Source of the DNA: Bacillota bacterium
GTDB lineage: Bacteria; Bacillota; Desulfitobacteriia; Desulfitobacteriales; JAJXUE01
Direction: 5' to 3'
Length of the DNA stretch: 49,000 bases
Assembly: GCA_021783135.1 (NCBI GenBank)
Contig: JAJXUE010000019.1
Coordinates: forward strand, 1-49,000
In this document: positions 24,452 through 33,540 of the stretch, in pieces
How the letters are laid out: each line of letters opens with the position of its first letter
Position numbering within the stretch: the first letter of the stretch is position 1
Program-made: the position numbers and the translations under genes
The notes under the pieces: generated by a model
Databases searched by the model: none
Seen by the model: only the letters and a program-made list of their open reading frames with translations
Told to the model about the DNA's origin: nothing

Positions 24452-25753
24452 ATGTTCAGACGCCCTGTGGCCAATTTAAGCCTGTATTTATATCCGCTGG
24501 CTGTATTGTGGGTAGGAATTGGCATTTTGTATTGCACAGTTAAAGGCACTGAACAGATACTCTGGCAAGCGAGCCTGTTTTCTGCGGCTTTGCTGGCCTT
24601 TTTTTTACTTAATCAGGTGCTGGGTTACCGGGGTGATCGCTTTTTACTCCCTACGACAGCGTGTTTAGTCGTGATCGGGCTGGTGATAATTACGCGAATT
24701 GATCCCGAATTGGCGCGCAAACAATTTTTGTGGGCAACAGTTGGCTTGGGCATCAGCGCAGCCTGCGTATGGGGAATCAGGGATTATCGGCGCTTAGGGC
24801 GCTATCAGTATATTTGGGCTCTGCTAGCCATAATCATGTTGGCCGTAACCTTATTTTTCGGAGTAACCAGCGGTGGTGCTACCAGTTGGTTAGAGCTTGG
24901 TGGCTTCCGCTTGGAACCTGAGGAAATGGTTAAAGTAGCGATGATTATTTTCTTGGCTAATTATTTGCGTAACAATCGGGAACTGTTGGCAATCGGAACC
25001 ATTCAAATCGGTCGATTTTCTGTGCCGGAACCGCGGGTATTGGGCCCTTTGGCGATGATGGTCGGGGTAGCCTTACTGTTGTTGGCCGCGCAAAAAAGTC
25101 TGGGTACAGCTTTGGTATTTTACGGAGTGGCCCTTTTTATGGTTTATGTTGCCACGCAAAAAGGCACTTACCTGCTGCTGGGGATTCCGGTTTTTTTGGC
25201 CACTGCGTGGTTAGGTTTTAAGATTTTTCATCATGTGCAGACTAGGGTAGAAATCTGGTTAAATCCTTGGTCAAGTGTGTACGCCCAAGGCAGTCAAATA
25301 GCACAATCCTTGTTTGCAATCGGCAACGGCGGGCTATGGGGTATGGGCTTGGGCCAGGGCTTTGGCGCTGTCAAAGTACCGGCAGCACAGACAGACTTCA
25401 TCTTTGCGGTTATTGCAGAGGAACTGGGTTTTGTGGGTGCCTTGGCGGTAATTTTGTTATTTGTTGTGGTTATTTACCGTTGTTTTGTGATTGCACTGAA
25501 AGCCAATGATGAATTCGGAACTATTTTGGCTGCCGGCTTAGGCTTCTTGTTTGCGTTTGAAGCCTTGATTATTCTGGCCGGGGTTACCAAGTTGCTGCCG
25601 CTTACCGGCATACCGCTGCCATGGGTAAGTTACGGCGGTAGTTCGATGCTCGTACATATGTTTATGCTGGGTTGTCTCAGTAACATCTCACATGTGTCTG
25701 AACGCCACTCTGCGCCTTTACAAGTTAAACTGGTAAAGGGGATAGCCGGATGA
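24452..25753 (+). CDS. SEDS peptidoglycan glycosyltransferase (FtsW/RodA/SpoVE)
   Basis: 433 residues with about 10-12 membrane helices. SEDS signatures: GATSWLELGGFRLEPEEMVKVA (with the catalytic Asp-region loop), NGGLWGMGLGQG, DFIFAVIAEELGFVG and GIPLPWVSYGGSSML. These proteins polymerise lipid II with a partner class B PBP; the partner is the next gene, whose start overlaps this stop (ATGAG at 25750). Genomic pairing with a PBP inside an FHA/PP2C/kinase locus matches mycobacterial rodA-pbpA more than classical ftsW. The sequence alone does not settle elongation, division or spore cortex. Confidence 0.92.
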   Translation: MFRRPVANLSLYLYPLAVLWVGIGILYCTVKGTEQILWQASLFSAALLAFFLLNQVLGYRGDRFLLPTTACLVVIGLVIITRIDPELARKQFLWATVGLGISAACVWGIRDYRRLGRYQYIWALLAIIMLAVTLFFGVTSGGATSWLELGGFRLEPEEMVKVAMIIFLANYLRNNRELLAIGTIQIGRFSVPEPRVLGPLAMMVGVALLLLAAQKSLGTALVFYGVALFMVYVATQKGTYLLLGIPVFLATAWLGFKIFHHVQTRVEIWLNPWSSVYAQGSQIAQSLFAIGNGGLWGMGLGQGFGAVKVPAAQTDFIFAVIAEELGFVGALAVILLFVVVIYRCFVIALKANDEFGTILAAGLGFLFAFEALIILAGVTKLLPLTGIPLPWVSYGGSSMLVHMFMLGCLSNISHVSERHSAPLQVKLVKGIAG

Positions 25754-27255
25754 GTAAGGGCATCAAAAGAGCTGCACTGGGTTTAACTTTGTGCTTTTTT
25801 ATCTTAAGCGGCGGCTTGGCCTATTGGCAGATTATAGCAAGCGCTCAACTTTTGGCTAAACCTGGTAATTTACGATCTGTGTATCTGGAACAGCAAATCT
25901 GGCGGGGAGGAATTTTTGACCGCAACGGCGAAATACTAGCCAAGAGTTATAGTCCTGCCGATGCTGCAAAAATACTTGGGCATCCGATTGAAGCGGCAAT
26001 AACAAGGCCGGGTGATAATTATCCTCAACAAGTGGTGTTATTCCCACAAGGAGATGCATTCACACATATAGTGGGTACCTATTCGTTTATCTATGGCCGC
26101 AGTGGCTTGGAAGCATCACTCAATCAAATATTGTTGGGCCTCGGTCCGGGTGAAAGTGTGCAAAGTCATGCAGGGCAATTGCTTAAAACCCAACGTCGAG
26201 GTAATGATGTCGTTCTAACTTTGGACAGCAAGATTCAAAGCGCCGGGGTACAGGCCTTCAAGGGGAAGCTGGGCGCTGCAGTAGCCATTGCCCCTAAGAC
26301 AGGTCAGATTTTGGCGATGATAAGTTCACCTACTTTTGACCCAAATCAATTGGACAATGCATATTCAACGATAGCTAAGACCGGAAACCAAGTATTTGTG
26401 AACAAAGCAATAAGTTCACTTTATCCCCCCGGGTCGGTGATGAAGCTGGTCACGTCCGGCGGTTTATTGCGTTCGGGCCTTGATGTTAACGCTCTCTACG
26501 ATGACACCGGACACGCTAGGGTTACCCAAAACGGTCAAAGTCGTGATGTCGTAGAGATTTATAAAAATGGCTTGGGCGAAATTAATTTTTTTGACGCCTT
26601 AGCCAAATCTTCGAATACGTATTTTGCCACCCGCAGTGCGTTAGCGGGAGCGGAGCAGTTTTTGGCAGCTGCACAGCGTTTTGGCTTTGGCCAACGCATC
26701 CCACTCAGCGAATTTGCTGACTCGAATAATGGGGTGTTACCCAGTAGTATTACAAAGGATGGTGTACCTAACGCTTTGAGTTTAGGTCAACTAATGGACA
26801 GTTCGTATGGGCAAGGTCAAGTACAAGTTACCCCTTTACATGAGGCCATGATCTGTGCCGCCGTAGCCAATAATGGCGTCATGATGCGGCCTGCCTTAGT
26901 TGAGCGGGTGTTAAATCCGGCCCAACAAACTATTTACCGCCTGCAGCCTAAGGTGTGGCTAACTCCGCTTACACCGCAAGAAGCCGGACTTATCCGGCAA
27001 GGGATGCAGGATGCTGTCGTGCATGGTACGGCGCAAGGCTTGGCAATCAGTGGTGTCGACTTGGCAGCCAAAACCGGAACAGCTGAGGTAGGTGGGCCGA
27101 TTAAGACTACGGACGGTTGGTTTATTGCGTTTGCGCCCGCGGCGGATCCACTCATCGCAGTGGCGGTAGTGGTTGAAAACGGTGAGTCTGGGTCGGGTGC
27201 CGCAGGCCCCATTGCTCGAGACATGATTTTGGCAGCATTAAGGGAAAGTAGGTGA
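25750..27255 (+). CDS. Class B penicillin-binding protein (PbpA-like transpeptidase)
   Basis: 501 residues. An N-terminal membrane anchor (about 8-30) is followed by a short dimerisation region and a transpeptidase domain. Catalytic motifs: SVMK at 229-232 after YPPG, SSN at 287-289 and KTG at 441-443. It cross-links peptidoglycan outside the membrane and partners the SEDS protein encoded just upstream with a 4-base overlap. It is short for a class B PBP, lacking the large N-terminal pedestal, like mycobacterial PbpA. GTGA at 27252 overlaps the kinase start. Confidence 0.92.
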   Translation: MSKGIKRAALGLTLCFFILSGGLAYWQIIASAQLLAKPGNLRSVYLEQQIWRGGIFDRNGEILAKSYSPADAAKILGHPIEAAITRPGDNYPQQVVLFPQGDAFTHIVGTYSFIYGRSGLEASLNQILLGLGPGESVQSHAGQLLKTQRRGNDVVLTLDSKIQSAGVQAFKGKLGAAVAIAPKTGQILAMISSPTFDPNQLDNAYSTIAKTGNQVFVNKAISSLYPPGSVMKLVTSGGLLRSGLDVNALYDDTGHARVTQNGQSRDVVEIYKNGLGEINFFDALAKSSNTYFATRSALAGAEQFLAAAQRFGFGQRIPLSEFADSNNGVLPSSITKDGVPNALSLGQLMDSSYGQGQVQVTPLHEAMICAAVANNGVMMRPALVERVLNPAQQTIYRLQPKVWLTPLTPQEAGLIRQGMQDAVVHGTAQGLAISGVDLAAKTGTAEVGGPIKTTDGWFIAFAPAADPLIAVAVVVENGESGSGAAGPIARDMILAALRESR

Positions 27256-29168
27256 AGGGCTTGAGCAAGACCTTTGGCGACGGAAGATATCAGGTACTCG
27301 ATAAATTAGGTGCGGGCGGCATGGCCATTGTATATAAGGCCCAGGATACTGTATTGCATCGAATTGTCACGGTAAAGGTGTTGCGTGAACAGTTTGCCAG
27401 TGATGATGACTTTACACGTCGCTTTCGGCGTGAGGCTCAGGCAGTTGCCAGCTTATCGCATCCCAATATTGTCTCTATCTACGATGTCGGCAAAGAAGCA
27501 GACATGGAATACATTGTGATGGAGTTCGTGGACGGCCAGAATCTCAAGGAGTATATCAAACAACATGCGCCTTTGACGATGCCGGAGGCGGTTGAAATTG
27601 CCAAACAAATATGTGACGCTTTGGAACACGCGCATAAGCACCAGATTATTCACCGCGATATCAAGCCACACAATATCCTGTTGACAGCGGACGGCAGGGT
27701 TAAGGTTACAGATTTTGGTATTGCCCGCGCTGCGTCAGCTGCGACTGTTACGCATACGGGGACGATTGTGGGATCTGTACATTATTTTTCGCCGGAGCAG
27801 GCGCGTGGGGAAGTCACCAATGAGCAATCCGATCTCTATTCCTTAGGTATAATTTTGTACGAAATGGTCACTGGCGTTTTACCCTATGATGGGGAAAGCC
27901 CGATTTCTATTGCGTTAAAACATATGAATGAAGTGCCCACTCCTCCCGCTGCAGTCAACCCGGCAGTATCACAAAATTTGCAACAGGTAATTTTGCGGGC
28001 GATTGCCAAGTATCCGGAGGAGCGCTATAGCAATGCCTTAGAGTTTAAACAGGATTTAATGCGCGTGGCTCAAGGTCTTAGCGCCTCGCCGTTTAAGCCC
28101 TCGCAACGGCAAAGTTTGGCGGGAGAACAGACCCAGGTGATGCGAAGTATGAGTGATGCGAAAATGAAAGACGGACGTAAAACTAAACGGCGGCTCCGGC
28201 CTATTGCTTGGGTAGCATTAATTTTTGTCAGTTTACTGCTCCTTGGGGGTGGGACTTATGCTGCCGTCAACAAGATTGTTAATGTCCCGGAAACCACTAT
28301 GCCTAACTTACTTAATTTGACGTTAAGTGATGCCTCTGCCAAACTTAAATTAAATGGCCTGTCCATCACCGCAGACAATGTCCACGAAGCATATAGTGAT
28401 ACCGTACCGGATGGACAAATCGTCAGCCAAAACCCGAGTGCCGGTGCTGTGATTAAAGTTACCCGCACTGATTTATCTGTTGTCGTCAGTCAGGGGGCCC
28501 AAAAGGCTACTTTCCCGGATGTGACTTCTACGCCTACAGACAAGGATGCCGCTCAGGCTATGATTGCCAAACAAGGCTTTACTACGGCGGCAACAATTAC
28601 TTATGTACAAAGTGATACTGTACCGGCTAATATTGTGATAAGCCAGAACCCTGCACCCAATACCCTGTATCCGATTAATTCGGTCAGCTCGTTGGTGGTC
28701 AGCCAGGGGCCTAATAATCAAACAGTGCCAATGCCGGATGTCGTCGGGTTGCAACAGGATGCCGCCATTCAGCAAATGGAGCAGCAACGTTTAAACGTCA
28801 TTTCAACGAGCAGCAAACCGAGTACGAACTATCCGCAGGGCTATGTGATTGATTCGACACCAAAACCTAATGCCGATGTAGTACAGGGGTCTGATGTTAA
28901 ACTTGTGATTAGTGAGGGACCGGGTCCTGTCGCCCGACTGATTCCTGCTAAAGAAATTACAGATATCCTAGTGGCCAATGTCCCCAACGACGGCAAGCCA
29001 CATGAAGTCGTGATAAAATTACACGATTACCGTGGCTGGATTCAAGTTGATCAATTCGCTTATCAACCTGGACTCCCCTATACTCAGGATATTCAATATT
29101 TTCCGACTGCAACCTTACAAATTCTCGTGGATGGGCAGATGGTTTTTACGAATGACTACACCTCTTAA
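27252..29168 (+). CDS. prkC: PASTA-domain Ser/Thr protein kinase (PrkC/PknB)
   Basis: 638 residues. Kinase domain 10-275: glycine loop GAGGMAIVY, Lys 42, HRDIKPHN (Asp 136), DFG at 154 and the activation loop with TVTHTGTIVGS. One membrane helix at about 318-339. Three PASTA repeats follow (about 347-414, 418-487 and 491-557), then a C-terminal extracellular domain of about 80 residues. PASTA domains sense muropeptides or lipid II; PrkC also triggers spore germination in Bacillus. It ends the FHA-PP2C-RodA-PBP-kinase cluster. Only one kinase is present, in contrast to mycobacterial pknA plus pknB. Confidence 0.95.
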   Translation: MKGLSKTFGDGRYQVLDKLGAGGMAIVYKAQDTVLHRIVTVKVLREQFASDDDFTRRFRREAQAVASLSHPNIVSIYDVGKEADMEYIVMEFVDGQNLKEYIKQHAPLTMPEAVEIAKQICDALEHAHKHQIIHRDIKPHNILLTADGRVKVTDFGIARAASAATVTHTGTIVGSVHYFSPEQARGEVTNEQSDLYSLGIILYEMVTGVLPYDGESPISIALKHMNEVPTPPAAVNPAVSQNLQQVILRAIAKYPEERYSNALEFKQDLMRVAQGLSASPFKPSQRQSLAGEQTQVMRSMSDAKMKDGRKTKRRLRPIAWVALIFVSLLLLGGGTYAAVNKIVNVPETTMPNLLNLTLSDASAKLKLNGLSITADNVHEAYSDTVPDGQIVSQNPSAGAVIKVTRTDLSVVVSQGAQKATFPDVTSTPTDKDAAQAMIAKQGFTTAATITYVQSDTVPANIVISQNPAPNTLYPINSVSSLVVSQGPNNQTVPMPDVVGLQQDAAIQQMEQQRLNVISTSSKPSTNYPQGYVIDSTPKPNADVVQGSDVKLVISEGPGPVARLIPAKEITDILVANVPNDGKPHEVVIKLHDYRGWIQVDQFAYQPGLPYTQDIQYFPTATLQILVDGQMVFTNDYTS

Positions 29169-29181
29169 CGCCAAGTCACGT

Positions 29182-30054
29182 ATGGAAGGAATTGTCATTA
29201 AAGGATATAGCGGCTTTTACTATGTTCAAGCGCAAGCGACACTCTGGGAGTGCTCCTTGCGCGGGCGCTTTCGTGTGCATGAACAGGACTTCCTGCCGGG
29301 TGATCGGGTCGAGATATCAGTGCTAAAGGGTTGCAAGGGAGTAATTGAGCAAGTATTGCCTCGGCGCAATTCTCTAATTCGTCCGCCTATTGCTAATGTT
29401 GAGCAGACTGTAATCGTGTTGGCCCATCACTCCCCGGAGCCGGATTTGAACCTCTTGGATCGCTTGTTAATTCAGGTGGAGGAGGCTCACGTTGCTCCGG
29501 TAATTTGCTTTAATAAGGCCGATACAGCTTCAGCGCATGAAATCAAAAGTTTGGAGAGCATATATGGCGATATCGGCTACAAAGTGATCAGTACGGGGTC
29601 CGGTACCGAGTATGGAATTGCGGCGTTAAAACAAGAATTGCAAGGCAAAGTCAGCGTGTTTGCCGGTCCTTCCGGAGTAGGTAAATCTACCTTAGTTAAT
29701 GCCATACAACCAGGTTTGGCGTTAAAAACAGGTGAAGTGAGTCGAAAATTAAGCCGTGGGCGCCATACCACGCGTCATGTAGAGTTATTACCGCTTGAGG
29801 GGGGCGGGTTCGTGGCAGATACGCCAGGCTTTAGTTCCCTTAACTTGCCTGATATGCGGCGTGAAGAATTGCAAAACTTTTTTCCGGAGTTGGACAAGCT
29901 TGCTTCAGACTGTAAGTTTAGTACTTGTCTGCATTGGCAGGAACCGCAATGTGCGGTTAAAGCCGGTTTGGAACAGGGCATGATATATGGGGGGCGCTAT
30001 GCAAACTATTTGTTGTTCTTACAGGAAGTAATCGAGCACGAGAGGAGATATTGA
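29182..30054 (+). CDS. rsgA: Ribosome small-subunit maturation GTPase RsgA (YloQ)
   Basis: About 290 residues from ATG 29182 (MEGIVIKGYSGFYYV, the family's usual N-terminus); an ATG at 29152 overlapping prkC is an alternative. An OB fold is followed by a circularly permuted GTPase: G4 FNKAD, then G1 GPSGVGKSTL, then G3 DTPG. The C-terminal zinc knuckle has Cys in CKFSTCLHWQEPQC. It matures the 30S subunit. prpC-prkC-rsgA-rpe is a conserved Firmicute order. Confidence 0.94.
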   Translation: MEGIVIKGYSGFYYVQAQATLWECSLRGRFRVHEQDFLPGDRVEISVLKGCKGVIEQVLPRRNSLIRPPIANVEQTVIVLAHHSPEPDLNLLDRLLIQVEEAHVAPVICFNKADTASAHEIKSLESIYGDIGYKVISTGSGTEYGIAALKQELQGKVSVFAGPSGVGKSTLVNAIQPGLALKTGEVSRKLSRGRHTTRHVELLPLEGGGFVADTPGFSSLNLPDMRREELQNFFPELDKLASDCKFSTCLHWQEPQCAVKAGLEQGMIYGGRYANYLLFLQEVIEHERRY

Positions 30055-30056
30055 AC

Positions 30057-30734
30057 ATGATTAAATTAGCACCTTCCATTCTTTCGGCCGATTTTGGCAA
30101 TCTATTGTCTGACGTGCAAAAAGTTGCAGCGGCTGGGGTTGAATACCTGCATATCGATGTCATGGACGGGCATTTTGTGCCGAACTTGACTATCGGGAGT
30201 GGTGTGGTCAAGGCCCTTAGGCCTCACACGGACTTAGTTTTCGATGTCCATTTGATGGTGGAAAACCCGGAACGCTATATTGAGGACTTTGTGCGAGCCG
30301 GAGCAGATATCATTACTGTGCATGCGGAAGCCACGGTGCATCTGCACCGCGTGGTGGAACAGATTAAAGCGGCGGGCGTAAAGGCCGGTGTAGCCTTGAA
30401 TCCGGCAACGCCATTGGATGCAATTAAATATGTAATTGAAGATTTAGATTTAATTTTATTAATGACGGTTAACCCCGGGTTTGCCGGTCAGAAGTTTATT
30501 GCGTCTGTGGTACCCAAAATTGAAATTTTGGCTAAACATTTGGACAAGTATCAGCTGCATGCGGAAATCGCGGTTGACGGTGGTATTGGCGCGGAGACAG
30601 CACCGGTAGTAGTTAAAGCGGGTGCTAATGTGTTGGTCGCCGGTTCAGCCATATTCGGGGCGTCTGACCCTGTCGAGGCTGTACAAAGGATTCGCAGTCT
30701 TGGTGAGGGTGCACGCTTACACAGTGTTAATTAG
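30057..30734 (+). CDS. rpe: Ribulose-phosphate 3-epimerase
   Basis: About 225 residues. Typical segments: LAPSILSADFG, HIDVMDGHFVPNLTIG (metal-binding His/Asp), DVHLMVENPE, MTVNPGFAGQKFI and AVDGGIGAET with the second catalytic Asp. It interconverts ribulose-5-P and xylulose-5-P in the pentose phosphate pathway. ATG 30057 has AGGAG eight bases before it and lies two bases after the rsgA stop. Confidence 0.95.
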   Translation: MIKLAPSILSADFGNLLSDVQKVAAAGVEYLHIDVMDGHFVPNLTIGSGVVKALRPHTDLVFDVHLMVENPERYIEDFVRAGADIITVHAEATVHLHRVVEQIKAAGVKAGVALNPATPLDAIKYVIEDLDLILLMTVNPGFAGQKFIASVVPKIEILAKHLDKYQLHAEIAVDGGIGAETAPVVVKAGANVLVAGSAIFGASDPVEAVQRIRSLGEGARLHSVN

Positions 30735-30782
30735 AATTACCCGCCTTCTCGGTTGCGGTGGGCTAAAGCTTGGAGGATTATG

Positions 30783-31418
30783 ATGCGACTGGGAGTTATG
30801 GCTAATGGTGCCATTTCTGATTACGTCTGGCTCAAGTCCATCTGTGTGCAGTTAGACGGCCTAATATGCGCCGATGGTGGTGCTAATCATGCATATGTTG
30901 CAGGCTTTACGCCCAAAATGATTGTGGGTGACCTTGATTCGGTTAAACCGGAGGTTCTTAAGTATTACATGGAATTGGGTGTGCCGGTGCACAGGTTTGC
31001 GGTGGAAAAGGACGAAACCGACTTACAGTTGGCGCTGGGCGAGGCTATCGAGCTGGGAGCAAAGCAAATTGTACTGTTGGGTGCAGTGGGCAACAGGATT
31101 GACCATGTACTAGGTAACATTTCCCTTCTGGTTTTCCTGCATACGCATGGGGTTAAAGGTGTGATCTTAGACGAACATAATGAGCTCAGTTTAGCTGAAG
31201 CGGAGGTCACGATAAACGGTACTCCCGGCGAAGAAGTTTCTCTTTTGCCGCTTACGGCAGCTGTTACCGGAATTTGGACGGAAAACTTGAAATATCCCAT
31301 GCAGGGAGGAGAGTTCAAGCTCGGCAACCCACGCGGCATAAGCAACGTGCTCATGGCAGAGAGTGCAAGAGTTACCATGGAGCAAGGACTTCTCTTAGTG
31401 ATTAAATCGCGCGATTAA
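30783..31418 (+). CDS. thiN: Thiamine pyrophosphokinase
   Basis: About 211 residues. It has the TPK landmarks: ICADGGANHAY, MIVGDLDSVKPE (metal-binding Asp), EKDETDLQLAL and GAVGNRIDHVLGNI. It converts thiamine to thiamine diphosphate using ATP. TGGAGG lies six bases before ATG 30783; the preceding ATG at 30780 is the alternative. The position after rpe is the same as in many Firmicutes. Confidence 0.93.
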   Translation: MRLGVMANGAISDYVWLKSICVQLDGLICADGGANHAYVAGFTPKMIVGDLDSVKPEVLKYYMELGVPVHRFAVEKDETDLQLALGEAIELGAKQIVLLGAVGNRIDHVLGNISLLVFLHTHGVKGVILDEHNELSLAEAEVTINGTPGEEVSLLPLTAAVTGIWTENLKYPMQGGEFKLGNPRGISNVLMAESARVTMEQGLLLVIKSRD

Positions 31419-31476
31419 GCGAGGCGGTTATTGACACCTATTAGCGAAATAGTTGTGACGACAGGGAGGCTGAAGC

Positions 31477-32364
31477 ATGCAAGATGAATTACTCGTGGCC
31501 ACCGTAGCGGGCGGCTCGGCCCGTATCATAGTCACTACGACTACACACCTGGTAGAAGAAGCAAGACAACGCCATGATACCTACCCCACAGCCTCAGCCG
31601 CCTTGGGACGAACGCTAACTGCCGGGCTACTGTTAGCCTCGAATCTTAAGGGCAACGATACGTTAACGATTCGTATCATGGGTGATGGACCACTGGGCAG
31701 CATTATTGTCAGCGCCAATGCGTGGTCTGCGGTGCGAGGTTATGTGCAGAATCCGCATACCCATTTGCCAGCAAATGCAGTCGGTAAGCTCGATGTCGGT
31801 GGCGCTGTCGGTAAAGGCTCCCTTTATGTATCGCGTGATTTAGGGTTTGGCGAGCCCTATACGGGCAGCGTCGAACTAGTAACGGGGGAAATCGCCGAAG
31901 ACATTGCGCAGTACCTGGCAACTTCGGAACAGACTCCTGCGGCTGTTGCACTTGGGGTTTTAGTGGATACTGATAACTCCGTGATTGCGGCCGGCGGCTT
32001 TCTGGTGCAGATGATGCCGGGAGCCACCGAGGAGACCATTGCCATACTTGAAGCGAATATCAAGGCATTTGGACCTATCACTAATGTTATTGCGTCCGGT
32101 ACGAATGCGGAGGGCATTTTACACTTGCTGACCAACGGTCTGCCGATGGTCCTGCATGAAAAGAGGCCTGTAAACTTCACGTGTTATTGCTCGAAAGAGA
32201 AACTAGAGGGTATTTTGCTTAGTTTCGGCAAAGAAGAAATCAGGGATATTATCGTAACGCAACGCAAGGCGGAAATAACGTGTCATTTTTGCGGCGATGA
32301 ATACGTGTTCAACCAAGCCGAGCTAGAAGATTTGATTGAGCGTATCGAGCGCCAAACTATCTAA
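31477..32364 (+). CDS. hslO: 33-kDa chaperonin Hsp33 (redox-regulated holdase)
   Basis: 295 residues. The core domain begins DELLVATVAGGSARI and includes GDGPLGSI and GKGSLYVSRDLG. The C-terminal redox switch has the zinc-binding CYC (in FTCYCSKEK) and CHFC pairs. Under oxidative stress disulphides form and the protein holds unfolded clients. GGGAGG precedes the ATG, and a bidirectional terminator follows. Confidence 0.94.
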   Translation: MQDELLVATVAGGSARIIVTTTTHLVEEARQRHDTYPTASAALGRTLTAGLLLASNLKGNDTLTIRIMGDGPLGSIIVSANAWSAVRGYVQNPHTHLPANAVGKLDVGGAVGKGSLYVSRDLGFGEPYTGSVELVTGEIAEDIAQYLATSEQTPAAVALGVLVDTDNSVIAAGGFLVQMMPGATEETIAILEANIKAFGPITNVIASGTNAEGILHLLTNGLPMVLHEKRPVNFTCYCSKEKLEGILLSFGKEEIRDIIVTQRKAEITCHFCGDEYVFNQAELEDLIERIERQTI

Positions 32365-32429
32365 AATGTCTGTGAACAGATGGCTAGGCCCTGCTAGTTG
32401 TGGCAAAGGTTTCCGTTTTATTCGGAATA

Positions 32430-32467
32430 AAAAAAGACCTCAAGCTTGATAGCTTAAGGTCTTTTTT
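32430..32467. terminator. Bidirectional terminator between hslO and rpmB
   Basis: A 17-bp stem with one mismatch (arms 32430-32446 and 32451-32467) closes a TGAT loop and has A/T runs at both ends: an ideal two-way terminator for the convergent hslO and rpmB genes. Confidence 0.9.
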
Positions 32468-32474
32468 GCTTCCC

Positions 32475-32666
32475 TTATACAGCGCGTTGCACTTTGCCGG
32501 AGCGAAGACATCTGGTGCAAACCTTGATTCGGGCAGGAGTGCCGTTCACAACAGCCCGCACCCTTTGTAGGTTAGGTTCCCAGGTTCTTTTGGTACGAAT
32601 ATGAGAATGGCTGACTTGAATCCCCGTTGTAACACCTTTGCCACATATATCGCAAACCTTGGCCAT
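32475..32666 (-). CDS. rpmB: 50S ribosomal protein L28, zinc-binding form
   Basis: 63 residues from ATG 32666 (AAAGGAGG nine bases upstream); the frame is open further 5' but without a ribosome site. MAKVCDICGKG and VCTRCLRSGKV give the two CxxC pairs of the zinc-containing (C+) form, which stores zinc and is replaced by a C- paralogue under zinc limitation in some bacteria. Orientation opposite to its neighbours is the common Firmicute arrangement. Confidence 0.95.
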   Translation of the reverse strand: MAKVCDICGKGVTTGIQVSHSHIRTKRTWEPNLQRVRAVVNGTPARIKVCTRCLRSGKVQRAV

Positions 32667-32770
32667 GTATTTAACCTCCTTTGCACCCGATTCCGCCAGT
32701 AGGCAAAAAAAAACGGGCTTAAAAATCACCTTTTTATTTTAACAAATAATAAATCATGTGGCAAGGAATT

Positions 32771-32798
32771 TTGTTTTTTTTCATAATTATATTATAAA
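32771..32798 (+). promoter_or_regulatory. Promoter ahead of the DUF1858 gene
   Basis: TTGTTT (32771-32776) and TATAAA (32793-32798), 16 bases apart, in an AT-rich stretch. The leader before 32868 carries a 14-bp dyad GGCAAC-TG-GTTGCC at 32833-32846, which may be a binding site or small hairpin. Confidence 0.45.
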
Positions 32799-32867
32799 GA
32801 AGGAAACAGTAGGGGAGTTGCAGAATATTTCAGGCAACTGGTTGCCAAAGCTGAGGAGGAATTGCCA

Positions 32868-33065
32868 ATGTTTACTAAGGAGACGCCGATTATCGAAGTA
32901 TTACAGGCGAATCCACAGTCACAGGGAATTTTCATTAGGCACGGTATGCATTGTAGTGGTTGTCTTGGTTCCGAATTTGAATCGGTTGAAATGGGTGCGA
33001 TGAGTCATGGCATCGATGTACAGGAATTATTGCAAGAGCTTAATGAAGAGTATATACACGTATAA
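32868..33065 (+). CDS. DUF1858 protein (hybrid-cluster-associated redox disulphide type)
   Basis: 65 residues. The sequence IIEVLQANPQSQGIFIRHGMHCSGC fits the DUF1858 domain: a short helix followed by a CxxC pair that probably cycles between thiol and disulphide. Members occur alone or attached to hybrid-cluster or other redox proteins in anaerobes. ATG at 32868 follows GAGGAGG by eight bases; an in-frame ATG six bases upstream is too close. A function in redox sensing is inferred. Confidence 0.8.
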   Translation: MFTKETPIIEVLQANPQSQGIFIRHGMHCSGCLGSEFESVEMGAMSHGIDVQELLQELNEEYIHV

Positions 33066-33128
33066 AGATTTGTAAATTAACACAAGTATAAGCCAAGTTG
33101 CACAATTTTTCGCCAAGGAGGCACCACA

Positions 33129-33485
33129 GTGGGAAAAGAAATTTCCAACAGTTTAGGGAAAATAGATATTTCTGAAGAAGTTATCGCTACGATTGCCGGC
33201 ATAGCCGCAGTAGAGTGTTATGGTTTAGTAGGGATGGCCTCCCGCAAAATAGCGGATGGTTTTGTCGAACTGCTCGGTAAAGAGGCTTTATCCAAAGGTA
33301 TCCAGGTTAAAATTGAAGATGGCCAGGTGGTTGTAGACTTATACATCGCGGTTATCTATGGTGTCAAAATATCTGAGGTAGCTCATAATGTAATGGACAA
33401 AGTCAAATTTACAGTTGAGAGCATGACAGGGTTGCCAGTAGCCGCAGTTAATGTCAATGTTCAAAGTGTCAAGATCGCTAAATAG
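33129..33485 (+). CDS. Asp23/Gls24 family envelope stress protein (YloU-like)
   Basis: 118 residues from GTG 33129, with AAGGAGG eight bases upstream. The pattern ISEEVIATIAGIAAVECYGLVGMA, then GIQVKIEDGQVVVDLYIAVIYG and VNVNVQSVKI is typical of Asp23. These small proteins sit on the membrane or with the fatty-acid kinase system; asp23 (yloU) precedes fakA (yloV) in most Firmicutes, as here. Confidence 0.93.
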   Translation: MGKEISNSLGKIDISEEVIATIAGIAAVECYGLVGMASRKIADGFVELLGKEALSKGIQVKIEDGQVVVDLYIAVIYGVKISEVAHNVMDKVKFTVESMTGLPVAAVNVNVQSVKIAK

Positions 33486-33540
33486 TCCGGTTTTAAATAC
33501 AGGGAGGTGAACCCCGGTTCCTTGGGAAGCCGGGATTTGG

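Noticed and set aside
30965-31378. 137-codon minus-strand frame inside thiN
   Set aside because: It is antisense to a clear thiamine pyrophosphokinase and arises from its codon bias.
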